Source: Beroe forskalii | Lineage: Eukaryota; Ctenophora; Nuda; Beroida; Beroidae | DNA: 64,000 nt | Assembly: GCA_011033025.1 (NCBI GenBank) | Contig: WFMF01000015.1 | Span: forward strand, 496,001 to 560,000 | Reading direction: 5' to 3' | Part shown: positions 39,401-50,862 of the stretch, one piece after another | How the letters are laid out: every line of letters begins with the position of its first letter | Position numbering within the stretch: the first letter of the stretch is position 1 | Program-made: the position numbers and the translations under genes | Notes under the pieces: model-generated | Told to the model about the DNA's origin: nothing | What the model saw: only the letters and a program-made list of their open reading frames with translations | Database searches by the model: none

Positions 39401-39594
39401 TACTTTTAAGGCTAGCTTATACTCAGCAGTGTTAAATAGCTAAAACCAAAAGATAAAAACTAAAAAAATTTAACATACATAAGAGCGTCTTCTCATAAAC
39501 CCAATATTAAAAAATTGCAATAAATAATCGCTTAATATCACAGAGGATACCACAATAGGATATTCATATAAATAAGAAGCACAGTGGGCAAAAA
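36431..39594. other. AT-rich non-coding stretch with small repeats
   Basis: No supported gene. Contains a fold-back at 37529-37691, an imperfect hairpin at about 38187-38340 (gtgtcgccacc ... gtggcgacac), a GC-rich patch at 38657-38760 and a 14-bp tandem repeat (ttgtaatatctaga, five copies) at 39074-39145. Confidence 0.6.
37529..37691. mobile_element. Small fold-back MITE related to the one at 27671
   Basis: Inverted arms catcgttacgcgtcgatcaa / complement with tggattgatcaaatgaaaaa, near-perfect over ~50 bp. The right end gcaggtgcctaatca resembles the right edge of 27671-27933. The flanking duplication is unclear. Confidence 0.65.
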
Positions 39595-39944
39595 TCATTT
39601 TGTCAGGTTCATAGTATCTGATATGGTTAGTTCAAAAAGATGAGTTTTCAATAGTTTTTTGAATGAGTCAATGCTATGAGCTGTGGTAATATGAAGTGGA
39701 AGGTTATTGAAAATCTTAGGTCCAATAAATGAAAGGCTTCTTTGACCAAACCTGGTGTTCATGGTTGGAGTCAATAACCTTGGTGTATATCCTTGATATG
39801 AGTAGCTAAACATGTCTTGTATATACAAAGGTGCTAAGCGATTGATTGCCTTGTATGATAAAAGTGCTATCTTGAATACAATGCGCTTTTTGACTTGGAG
39901 CCAGTGAAGATTGTGGAGGTCTCTATCAACGTGATCATATTTGG

Positions 39945-42655
39945 CACTTACCAAAGAAAAAAACGATTGGATTCATAGGAAATTGGAGAAGCTCAACACC
40001 AAAGAATGTGTGTTATTCTGGAAACAGTATAAACGCCTTTTCCTTTCTAGTGATGAAAATTTTATTGGAAACTTACTCTCTGGTGAAATTGATAGTAATC
40101 AAGCTGAGATTATTTCCAATAACACTGACAAAGAAAAGATGCTTTTTTTTTTTGACACATTCCTCACTGGTAAACATCTTGAAAAAGAACAGTTTGATGA
40201 AAAACACTATTCAGCTATTCAAAATCAACTCAAAGACATCATTGCTGAGGACTTCTGTGCTCAAGACAATCATGAGAATGATGATCTCATCAATAGTGAT
40301 ATAACACTAAGTGAAGTAATTGATGCAATAAAAGCCCAAAAAACAACTGGTAAATCCAAGGATGGAGATTCTTTCCACCCAAAAATGCTCAAATGCCTAA
40401 GCACTGGTTCCTGTAAGTTTCTTGTATTACTTTCAATCACTGTTTCAAATTTGGCATCTGGCCCTTGGACAACATCAAATATCACATTCATAAAAAAGTC
40501 TGGTAAAAAGTCATACCTTCATCCAGGCTCATACCGTCCAATTACAATCAGTCCATACATTGGAAAAATACTTGAAAGAATCCTAGAATCACGCATAAAG
40601 ACTCATTGTAAATTAAATGAAATTATTGATGATGCACAAGAAGGATTTCTTCCTGGAAAAAATACATCCCGGTACTTGTTCAAAATGATGTCATCCCTAC
40701 ACGAAGCTAAAAGGCGTAAACTAACTACTTTTCTACTCCTAATAGACTTTGAAAAAGCATTCGACAGTGTCCCTATCCCTTGTCTTATAATGAAACTCTT
40801 TCGTTATGGTCTTAAAGGTAAAATTCTTAAATTAATTCACTCCTTTTTGACTACTCGATCTGTAAAACTGAAGGTCAATGGCTATGTTGGACCAAACCGC
40901 AAGTGTGGGCTCATAGGATTGCCACAAGGAGCAGTTTTATCACCCCTTCTCTTTATCATTTATATTGCTGACCTGTTAGGTCCCAAAACCTTCCGATTGG
41001 ATTGTCTGAAGTAACAGAAAGCTACAAGTATGCTGATGATGGAAGTGTGTCAGTTATAGGAAACGATGCTGCAGAGTGTTCATCAGCAATGCAAAAGGTT
41101 TGTGATTACATAACCAACTGGTGCAAGCTGTGGAGGTTAGTCGTTAACTGTGATGAAGGAAAACTGAAATTGTGATCATTAGACCAAAGAATCGTTCAAA
41201 AGACCTCACTCATGCCCTCCAATATATATTGGTGCCAAGAAGATTTGTTATGTACCAAAAGCAAAGTTCTAGGCATAACCATTGATGAAGACTTAAGTTT
41301 TGAAAATCATGCAAATTTGACATTGAGGAATTGCTGGCATGCTTGGTATCGTGTGACTAGCAATACTTCCAGGAAGAAAGGACTCAATTCAGCCACATTA
41401 TCACTGCTCTTTAAGACAGTTGTCCTAACTAAGCTCATGTATGTAGCACCTATTTGGTTACACAAAAGAATAGATACATTCAAGGATCTATTTGCTAAAG
41501 CTACCTTAAAGATACTTGGGTCTCAGTTCCACCCACCAAAAGTGCTTGGAGGTGTTCTTATAGGTGTTCCACCACTATCAGTTATTCTAAAAGTTAACTC
41601 AATAAAATTTGTTCTCAAGGGTCTCACCCAACAAGATTCAGTGACCTCTATGATTATGCAGATTGAGGAGACACCTAATCATGAATATTTTCATCAGATT
41701 CATGCTACAAAATTGTTTCTCTTATGGAAGTTCAGGCTCAAACAGACAACTTGTTCGAAAAATCAGTCATCTATCAGAGATTTGTCCTTACAGGGCTACA
41801 GGTACATAACTTCTTTTATGATGACTAGATCATGATGCTTTTATCAATGTGAAGAATGGAATTTGCTGTTGAAAGATGGAATTCATGGACTTATCAATGA
41901 AGATCCATACAGTATAGAACCATTGCTTTCTAATGATGAACTAGAAACGTTCATCAAAACTGAAAATACTGTGAATTGCCCACTTGTTTTAAGATTCTTC
42001 TCCCGATATCAGAGTAGCACTTTGTTGGACTTTTCATGGTCGATGCCTACGTTTCCAGAATTTTGTTCATTCAGTTCTGAAATATGACAAGAATTCTCTT
42101 GCCCCATATGTCTGGAATGTTGCAAATTACCTGACTCAGTATATCATAAACTTTTTCGAATGTCAAGAATACAGTCCTGAAGTTACTGCACTGAGAAATC
42201 AGCTTTGTAGTTTGCAAAAATTAGAAGTTAACTTTCACTTTGGAGTGATATTCACAAATGACAAATCTACCAGAAAACTCTTCTTGGATCTTGTTATGTT
42301 AATATGTAGCGAGTCTTCCTTTAAAGATGATTACCTTGTAAGCAATTGTGACACTAATATTGCTTTGTAATTTTATATGGCCTTGGGTTTGAAGAATTGA
42401 AAATGCAATTTGCCCATTTTCTCTGTATATATTGTGGTTGTCTCTGTATATTATGGTTACATTCTTTTTAATAAGTACCTGAGGGTATCTTTTTAAGCTT
42501 TTTAAAACTTTTAACTTTATTAAATTATTATTGATTTTTCAATAAGCAGAGGGTGCATTACATAGATATTTGTTCTGTTTATTGTTCATTGGGCTCACAA
42601 TTAGGAGCAGGTTATACCCCGTGTATAACTAAGTAGATTAATTAATTAATTAATT
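39945..42655 (+). pseudogene. 5'-truncated, frameshifted LINE inserted in the minus-strand LINE
   Basis: 39945-41014 encodes the RT N-terminal part (SYRPITISPYIGKILERI, LLIDFEKAFDSVP, GLPQGAVLSPLLFIIYIADL). The frame then shifts near 41000 and YADDGSVSVIG with the rest of RT is in another frame (about 41005-41170), followed by 41212-41835 and 41863-42370 in further frames. The element ends in an attaattaattaatta tail at 42640-42655. Several frame breaks make it non-functional. Confidence 0.88.
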
Positions 42656-43205
42656 ATATGCCTTTTCCAGTCACCAATTTAGCAGCAGAGTTTTGTACAA
42701 TTTGCAACTGATTCAGAAGCTTTTCTGCAATACCATAATACAAACAATTGCAATAGTCCAAACATGAAATGACCAGACTGTTAACTACTAGTTTCATCTG
42801 TTCCTTTGTAAGCAGAAAACGGACTTTGCAAAGATTCCGAATGGTATGGAATGAGTTCTTTTTGAGAGTGGTTATTTGTTTCTCAAATGTTAATCTTTGA
42901 TCCAATTGAACTCCAAGATTCTTGACAACTGACTGGAATCGGATGGTTGTTCCACTAAAAGATTCACACCATTTATTTCAATTTGTTGCAGTATTCTGCT
43001 GGAGCCAAACAATATGATTTGAGTTTTAGGCTCATTTAGTTGAAGGTAATACTTTGACATCCATTTCCTAATAACATCAAAGCAGTCATTGATCTGATTT
43101 GTCAATACATCAACTTGCTCAGAAGATGGAAAATGCTTTGCTACTTGATGATCATCAGCATAGCCAAATATCTTTAAAGGATTTGCACTAAATTGGAATG
43201 TTTTT

Positions 43206-43576
43206 AATGATCAGTTCGTTTCAACCATCAGTTATAATATAGTATAAATTGGGGTGCTTGGCATAGTATCACTAGTCTGTTGGTTTAGGTATTTTAATTC
43301 AACATAAGTATGTGATAATTTGGTATTTTCAGAATTTATATTGTTTTTGATATGTGCAATCATCTGCATAATTTTAAAAAAAAATATTTTTGCAGTAATG
43401 GGAACAGTTTTCACGCAATGTTTATTTAAATCAGGATTTGGCCCATTTTTCTCATCTCATTTATCCCTACAATTAGAGGGCGTGTGTTACTAGTTTTTAG
43501 TTTTAAAGTATGGTTTTTTTATTAATTTATTTAAAGTGACACATTGTATGTATATTTAGAAGTAATTAATTAATTA
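43206..43576 (+). mobile_element. Short LINE 3'-end fragment inserted in the minus-strand LINE
   Basis: Splits the codons between GVPQGSVLGPVLFNIYI... and FQFSANPLKIFGYADD of the host LINE. Ends in taattaattaattaaa like the tail at 42640, so it is probably a 5'-truncated copy of a similar element. No coding content. Confidence 0.6.
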
Positions 43577-43884
43577 AAGCCAAGCCTTTGAACACACATG
43601 TATATAGAGCGAATATATATGTTGAACAATACTGGGCCGAGAACTGATCCCTGAGGAACACCAAACTTGATTGTTATTGCTTCAGATGTTACAGCACCAA
43701 GTCTAATTCTTTGAGAGCGACCTTTGAGAAAGCTAGTAAACCATGCCAGTGCTGTTCCTCTGATTCCAATTTCATGCTTCAGAATGTTCAAAAGCAGCGA
43801 GTGGTCTACTGTATCAAAGGCTGCACTGAGGTCTAAGAGCATAACTATTGTTGCAGTATTTTCATCAGCAGCACTATCAGCAAA

Positions 43885-45029
43885 ATCAGTTGCAGAAATT
43901 TGAGTCTATCCAAAGAAGGCCATAAATGGATAAATGGTCATCCATTTGATCATTATAGTGATGCCGTATATGCTGAGAAACTAAAAGAAGATATACTGCC
44001 TTTTAATATCAAATTTGCTCTGAATGATTTGTTATTGTTTTATCAAATTATCAATAGATTGATCCCAATTGAATTACCGCCTCAGTTTTCGATAACTAAG
44101 CCTCATGATGTGAGATTAACGAGAAAAACCTCTGCAATTATTGACAGTACTGATCTTACTCATCAAATGCAACATTAAGCCACACTGTGATAGCTTTAGA
44201 AATAGCTTCTTTTATAGGACCATGATGCTCTGGAATAATATACCATTTGAAATAAGGCAAGATAAATCCTTTGCTGTATTTAAATGTAAACTACGTAATT
44301 TATATTGTCCAGTGACCTAGGTTGGCCTGATTAAACTAATGGCATAAATATTTCAATGGCCCCAGAGTGTCTAATCGTCAGTATCATCTTGGGTCACACC
44401 TTGTTTCAGTTCCCAAGTATGTATTTAAATGATATGATCATATACATTTTGTGTGATCTTGCAGCTGTTGCTAGTTTTTCCCATGGATAGAGCTTTTTAA
44501 ATATTATTATAGAGTAAAATTAGAATCTCATTACTATAGAGCTATTTAAATATTATAGATTAATATTAAAATCTCCATTTCAACTTTTACATCATAACTT
44601 TTGTGACAATATAACTTAATCTTATATCGAATTAAGTGATGAGAGCCAAAATTATGAGCAATGATTGTTTCAAATGTTTGATAACTTAGATAATTCTAAT
44701 TTGATAATTCTAATTCATTAACTTATTTTAATTTAAATACTTTAGACTTTCTAATTGGGCAAACTATAATTTGAATTTTTGCTTTCTAGTCATTTCCTAC
44801 CACACAGTATGAGCCTAAGTTATAAAATAGCCGATATTATTAACATATCATATGTTTTGATTGTTTTTTGTCAGGCCCTGCTCTTATTACGGTTTCATAC
44901 TGTGTTGCAGGTTTAGCCTCAATTATGGGGGTTATTTTATAATACCTTATCAGATATTAACCCAGATGATATTGTAAGATAATTCTATTTAATTGAAATT
45001 TTGAAAAAAAAAAAAAAAAAAAAAAAAAA
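43885..45029 (+). pseudogene. LINE C-terminal fragment with poly(A) tail
   Basis: The 43900-44178 frame encodes FALNDLLLFYQIINRLIPIE and VRLTRKTSAI, continuing after a stop as TMMLWNNIPFEIRQ and FKCKLRNLY, which is the C-terminus of a LINE ORF2. A long 3' UTR follows, ending in a ~26-bp A-run at 45003-45029. It abuts and truncates the repeat at 45030. Confidence 0.8.
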
Positions 45030-45790
45030 GAAGGTACAAAAAAATCTTGCACAAATTCAAAGATTGACTTCCAGACACATGATTGGAAAGTTGCATACAG
45101 AAGCTTTGCCATCTAGGTTTATTCATGAACTTCGTTAGCTGAGACACTAATGAAGACCTCTACATGCATTTTTCGTTGAATAGAAAGAAAATTCTTGGAT
45201 TCTAGAGCTAAAATCCTGCCAAATTTCTGGAAAAAGGTGAGTGTTTTTTTCCTACACCAGGCCTTAAGAAAGTCTTAGAACAGGACCTAGGTGGTCTGAA
45301 CACTCAGATTTGATGGCAGGGACCTCATTAAACATAATCCATGTCTTTGGACCACTTCCATTCATCGGTATGCCGAATTTTGGATTAACAATCACCCAAA
45401 ATCACAGTTTTATGTAAGTGAAATTATTCTAGAATTGACGATTTTAAACACGTTTTAGGTTCCATAGGGTCACCACTGGATAAGTTAGTGATGCTACTTA
45501 CTGCAGTCACTCTTGAGACCCTCCTGCTCAGAATCATCCCATAGTAAGGCTTTATCTACACTTTTGGGGATAATTATTGTCACTAAGATTTTGTGCAAGA
45601 TTTTTCTGCACCTTCTCAAACTAATCGGCCAGTAGCATGGGAAAGCAGGGTTTTCGAATTTTCTCATGATGTTATTCTGAATCAGCAGACTTTTTAGGTC
45701 CAGAATAATCATATTTGAGCTCTAACAGGATCTCGATTTGCCCACAAGAATGCATTGAAATAATTCCAGATAATTAGTCATCACCCGTTA
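45030..45790. repeat. Truncated copy of the inverted-repeat element at 61792-62737
   Basis: Begins gaaggtacaaaaaaatcttg and stays ~90% similar to 61970-62737, ending at the same terminus (tagtcatcacccgtta). The left ~180 bp arm is missing where the poly(A) LINE fragment abuts. Confidence 0.88.
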
Positions 45791-48399
45791 TATGCAAAAA
45801 TCACACAGTGTTCTTTCACAATTATCACGATTCAGAGCGAGGCGACTAGATGAGAGTGAGACTTATACTTTTTATAGTTGAATAAAGTGATGATGTCAGA
45901 CGTAGAAAAACCTGCTTCACAGGTTTATTACTGCTAATCCATGTTCAAATCAGTATCCATATATTCCATAGTACAAAGCAACAATTTTCCTAAATGATGT
46001 CTTTTTCAGGTTCATTTTTCAAGAATTCCGAAGTTTTGAACAACCCGATCAAATTTTAGATTCGCACAGGTATTTCATAACAAAATTGCCAGAAATTGAT
46101 TTGATTTATAAAAATTCTCTTATCTCTGCACTTATCGTAACAAAATATTGAAAAGGTTTGCAATCGGCACATTTTTTCTTAAAATCCAATTATTGATACT
46201 TGTAAATGAGTTTCAAATAAGGTTCTAATTAGCCTAAAACACAACAAAACATAATGTCCCAATATTTTAATAAGAAACTGGGATAAAAATAATTTAAAAT
46301 TCCGGTGCGGAAAAATGCGAAGGTCCAACTTCAACGTCATTGAATAACCACTTTGCACTATGATGGTGACGTCATCTTAGCCGCCTAATCATAGGCGGTA
46401 AAGAATTATACATATCAATATTTAATGGCAATAATGAGGTCCCAAAAACATGATCCGCTCAAAATGGGAAGCTGCGAAGATAATTATCAGTTTGGGTCCC
46501 TAAAAATAGAGCATGGTAAACATTACGTCATGATTCATGATGCCTGAATGGATAGAAACATTGGAAATCCAGAGCTGAAATGCTGAAATGCAGTTAAAAT
46601 ATCTTGAAAAAGCAAATTTCTCCCTTTTTTTTTCTAATATTTTGGTGGAGACGAAATCTTGTTAATGCCTACTTATCTGAGTTCACATAACATAAACCAG
46701 ATAATGTCACTGAAACAGGAGAATTTGAACTTCTACTTCAAAATTGGTGTTATCATTATTTCATTAAAGTCTTGGATAAATATTGAAATCATTGACATTT
46801 GCGGCCAAGGAATGGCCGAAAAAGTTCGGTAGGTCGAGTGATATAAGAACGGTAGGTACCTACTCTGCAATTCGACTACGTAACAGAATAAATATAAAAT
46901 ATTCGTTTATCAATATTGGCCCCAAATAATCCTTTCTTTGAGCATTTTTTTAAATAAACATTAAATTCCTAAATGATTTGACCAAGTGTTACATAACATG
47001 TTGTTATTGAGAGAAGTAGAGTATAATATTATGGTACTCAGAAAGAGTATATTATGGTTAGCGCACCTCACAGCATCCTAATGTGACACGTATCCATGCG
47101 GTATAGAGGAGGGGGGGGTATAGTCATCGCAATATCATCCGTATAATTCGGTCTTCGGTGAGTTTTTCAGCTGCAATAGTCAGAGTTTTTCAGTATGGAG
47201 GTTCATTTATACTGACTGGCACGAAAAATCGATCAAATTTTGTTTGATTTGTTTTCCGAAAATTTTTATGGTATCACCATCAAAGTGCATCAACTAATCA
47301 ACTATACACGTTTGCTTGTATCTTGTACACCTTGTATAAGTGTGCACTCAAGGTTTATGTTGCTGTTGCTGAGTAGGTATAGCCCGTGTGACTGTAGGAC
47401 TGTCAACTGCCGATGTATGTTTTCCTTTCGCTATGAGATGGCATAATATTATGCTGTTAGATGGCAGATAGAATTTCGCGGGACCACCGGACTTTGTACT
47501 TATTCAAGTGTATTGGTGTGTGCATTCAGCACTGGTGCCACCAGTCATGGAATTTTCTTCGAATGCCACCAGTCATAGAATCTTCTTCGAAATTATGAAA
47601 TTACGTAATCAACGTTTGATTCACTTCATTGGGTCTGAAAGTTGATTTGCAGCTCCCTTTAATTACGTCAGTTTTGACCGAATAGTGACGTAAACAGTGG
47701 GTTGACCCCAAAAGGTGCATTGCGTCAATGATCCATGTTTTTGTGAATTTAATTATTGCTAGGCATCGTATTATTGGCAGGGCACATGATAAGTCAATTA
47801 ATTTATAGGAGTCATTACATCATGCGGTGTCTAGGGTCGAAAATAATCAAATCAGCGGACTTCGCACGCGTGTATAACACGTTGGTGTTTATACATTGTG
47901 TACATTGTACACTGAATGTAACTGTGAGTGTATGGTGCCACAGTCTCGCCTCAGTTAATTGAATTTGTACGGATTAGCATTCCCGTCACCGCATTACTTT
48001 TAACAGGATAGAAATACATGACATTATTATCATGATTATCGCTCCTTCATTTGATCACAAATATCCGTATGTTACATCCTTGATTTAATGCGGCAGAACT
48101 CTCACTGACATAAAGTTTTCGTTTTGCTTTTGATTTCAGTCCGTTATATATGGGTTTGTTGGAGAATTCGCGGTGAGAGTTCGCACGAAGAGTTTTCCTT
48201 GTAGTTTTCATCACTCTAGTTTTTCTTGTGTGTGAAATTCGGATTTATCATAGCCTCAATCATTTATTTATTCGATAATAACTGCCCGATTCCAATTAAT
48301 AATATCTGAGTTGCTACTGCATTGAATCTAATTAACGATCAATTGTAACTGCACTGATGCCAATCAATATCTGATGTGTTGCAACTTTGCAACCATTGA
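45791..48399. other. Non-coding stretch; no gene supported
   Basis: AT-rich. Holds a gccgcctaatcataggcgg palindrome next to TGACGTCA (46369-46396) and a local duplication of gccaccagtcatggaatttt near 47530-47580. Open frames at 47240 and 47756 are short with no domain. Confidence 0.55.
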
Positions 48400-50052
48400 A
48401 CCCACTCCCCTCTATTCGCAAAGTAACACTGAACCCACCTTCCCCCTCACGATTGAACCCACTCCCTCCTCTCCATTTAACCCACTCCCTCCTCTCCATT
48501 GAACACACTCCTTCCTATCCATTGAACCCCATTTCCCCTCCATTCGCAAGTGCATCGAACCCCACCCCCCTCTCTCCATTGAACCCCCTTCCCCTCTATT
48601 TCCAAGTGCATTGAACCCACTCCTTCTACAATTTGTAAGTGCATTGAGCCCACTCCCTCCCCTCCATTGAACCCCCTGCCTCCATTGAACCCACACCATC
48701 CCCTCCATTGAACACAACTCCCTCCTATCAATTGAACCCACTCCCTTCTCTCCATTGAACCCCACTCCCTCCTCTCCATTCAACCCACTTCCTTTTCTCC
48801 ATTAACCCCACTCCCTCCTCTCCATTGAACCAACTTCCTCCCCTCCATTGAACCCACTCCCTCCTCTCCATTGAACCAACTACCTCCTCATCATTGAACG
48901 GTGGACCCACTCCCTTCTCTCCATTCAACCCACTCCCCTCTCCCCATTGAACCCACTCCCTCCTCATCATTGAACGGTGGACCCACTCCCTCCTCACCAT
49001 TGAACCCACTTCCTTTTCTCCATTGAACCCACTCCCTCCTCATCATTGAACGGTGGACCCACTCCCTTCTCTCCATTCAACCCACTCCCTTCTCTCCATT
49101 GAACCCACTCCCTCCTCTCCATTAACCCACTCCCTCCTCTCCATTAACCCCACTTCCTTTTCTCCATTAACCCCACTCCCTCCTCTCCATTGAAACTCAC
49201 TCCATTCTCTCCATTAAACCCACTCCCTTCTCTCCATTGAACCAACTCCCTCCCCTCCATTGAACCCCACTCCATTCTCTCCATTGAAACCCACTCCATT
49301 CTCTCCATTGAATCCAACTCAATCCTCTCCATTGAACCCCACTACCCCCTCTCCATTGAACCCACTCCCTCTCCTGCATTGATGATTGAACCCACCCCCT
49401 CCTCCCCTCCTCCCCACTGAACTCACTCCCTCCCCTTTATTGAACCCCACTCCCTTCTCTCCATTGAACCCACCCCCCTCCCCTCCATTGGACCCACTTC
49501 CTCCCCTCCATTGAACCCACTCCCCCTCCATTGAACCCACTCCCTCCCCTCCATTGGACCCACTTCCTCCCCTTCATTGAACCCACTCCCTCCCCTCCAT
49601 CGAACCCACCCCCTCCTCTCCATTGAACCCACTCCCCACCCATTCATTGAACCCCACTATCTCCTCTATTTGCAACTACATTGAACCCACTACCTCCTCA
49701 CGATTGAATCCACGTCCTCCTATCCATTGAACCCACTCCCTCCCCTCCATTGAACCCACCCCCTCCCCTCCATTGAACTCCATTTCCCCTCCATTTGCAA
49801 GTGCATCGAACCCCACTCCCCTCTCTCCATTGAACCCCACTCCCAACCCCTCCATTGAACCCACTCCCTCCTAACCATCGAACCCCACTCCCCTCTCTCC
49901 ATTGAACCCACTCCCTCCTAACCATCGAACCCCACTCCCCTCTCTCCATTGAACCCCACTCCCAACCCCTCCATTGAACCCCACTCCCAACCCCTCCATT
50001 GAACCCCACTCCCCTCTCTCCATTGAACCCCCTCCCTCCATTGAAACCCACT
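48400..50052. repeat. ~20-bp pyrimidine-rich minisatellite (ctccattgaacccactccct)
   Basis: About 75-80 diverged copies of a 19-23-bp unit, with longer subunits containing cattcgcaagtgcat or catcattgaacggtggac. Reverse-strand frames of repeated W-R-G-G-S-G-F-N arise because the unit has few stops and are not genes. The array ends directly at the acceptor-like ctcgcccag preceding the next exon. Confidence 0.93.
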
Positions 50053-50064
50053 CGCCCAGGAGGA

Positions 50065-50862
50065 ATGTTGCGCCGCAAGCAGCTGATTGTGGTGGTGCTG
50101 ATCGGCCTGACGGCGGGGGCCATGCTCCTTCTCATGGCCTCCACTACTCACACCTCAGAGAAACCTATTCGAGGACCATCTCGGAAACACTCAAAATCTC
50201 AAGGGTCAGGAGGGGCAGGGTCAGGCACATATTATTCAGGGCCAGGCAGATTAAGAGCTCAGAATACAGACAATCAGTTCGAAACAGACAATACGTTCGT
50301 AACACGCGGTGCACTAGAAACGACTACAGTGGCCACCACAGAGACCACCACAGAAGCAACTTCATCAGAGCAGATTACCTCGCAGAGTCCCACAGAAATG
50401 CACACTGTTGGTGGGGGTACTCAGGAGGTAGAGGAAGCTTCAGAGGAGGAAGCTTCAGAGGAGGAGAAACCTTCAGAATTATCCACTGTAGGGGGAGAGG
50501 AGGAGGGGAATGATGAAGCGGAAGAGGGGAATGATGAAGTGGAAGAAACAGACACTAATGAGGCTGGGGCAGAAGATAAAGAAGGAGCAGAAACAGGAGC
50601 AAAAAGCGAAGGAAAAGAGGAACAGCCCTCAGAACGATCAGAACCTGAAACTCTAATGGACAATAATACCGACGAAGAACCTTCTGAAAACGCACGTGAC
50701 TCAAATGACAATGAAACAGAGGATGAAGTTGTTGAAAACTCGGATGACTCAGGAGTCAGCGATTCAAAAGATCTTGTAAGTACATCATCCGCGAAACTAA
50801 CAAGCTCCCCAGTTCCAGTAACGACTGAAAATAAATCACAAGATTTCACTGAATCAGCCTAG
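50065..50862 (+). CDS. Acidic type II membrane protein (265 aa), function unknown
   Basis: ATG at 50065 in a good context (aggaggaATG), just after ctcgcccag that could be a splice acceptor. Residues 1-28 are MLRRKQLIVVVLIGLTAGAM plus LLLMAS: positive residues then one hydrophobic segment, a type II signal anchor. The lumenal part is low complexity: Thr-rich (ETTTVATTETTTEATSS), then Glu-rich repeats (EEASEEEASEEE, GNDEAEEGNDEVEE), with NNT and NET sequons. This resembles a Golgi enzyme stem without its catalytic domain. A donor-like CTT|gtaagt at 50776 would allow splicing to downstream exons; none was found to 64000. Otherwise it ends at TAG 50860. Confidence 0.7.
   Translation: MLRRKQLIVVVLIGLTAGAMLLLMASTTHTSEKPIRGPSRKHSKSQGSGGAGSGTYYSGPGRLRAQNTDNQFETDNTFVTRGALETTTVATTETTTEATSSEQITSQSPTEMHTVGGGTQEVEEASEEEASEEEKPSELSTVGGEEEGNDEAEEGNDEVEETDTNEAGAEDKEGAETGAKSEGKEEQPSERSEPETLMDNNTDEEPSENARDSNDNETEDEVVENSDDSGVSDSKDLVSTSSAKLTSSPVPVTTENKSQDFTESA

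Larger units (their letters stand above)
39595..43895 (-). pseudogene. 5'-truncated CR1/L2-type LINE on the minus strand, split by two insertions
   Basis: Reading on the minus strand: 43893-43577 encodes LLDLSAAFDTVDHSLLLNIL and GVPQGSVLGPVLFNIYI; an insertion at about 43206-43576 follows; 43205-42656 continues with FGYADDHQ, the catalytic YADD, then SCLDYCNCLYYG and AAKLVTG; an insertion at about 39945-42655 follows; 39944-39595 gives the C-terminus (KKRIVFKIALLSYKAINRLA, RSLSFIGPKIFNNLP). The joins restore a continuous protein, so the segments belong to one element. Confidence 0.88.

Noticed and set aside
48412-50151. Many reverse-strand frames rich in W-R-G-G-S-G-F-N
   Set aside because: Translations of the ~20-bp minisatellite in several frames; no start context, splice sites or domain.
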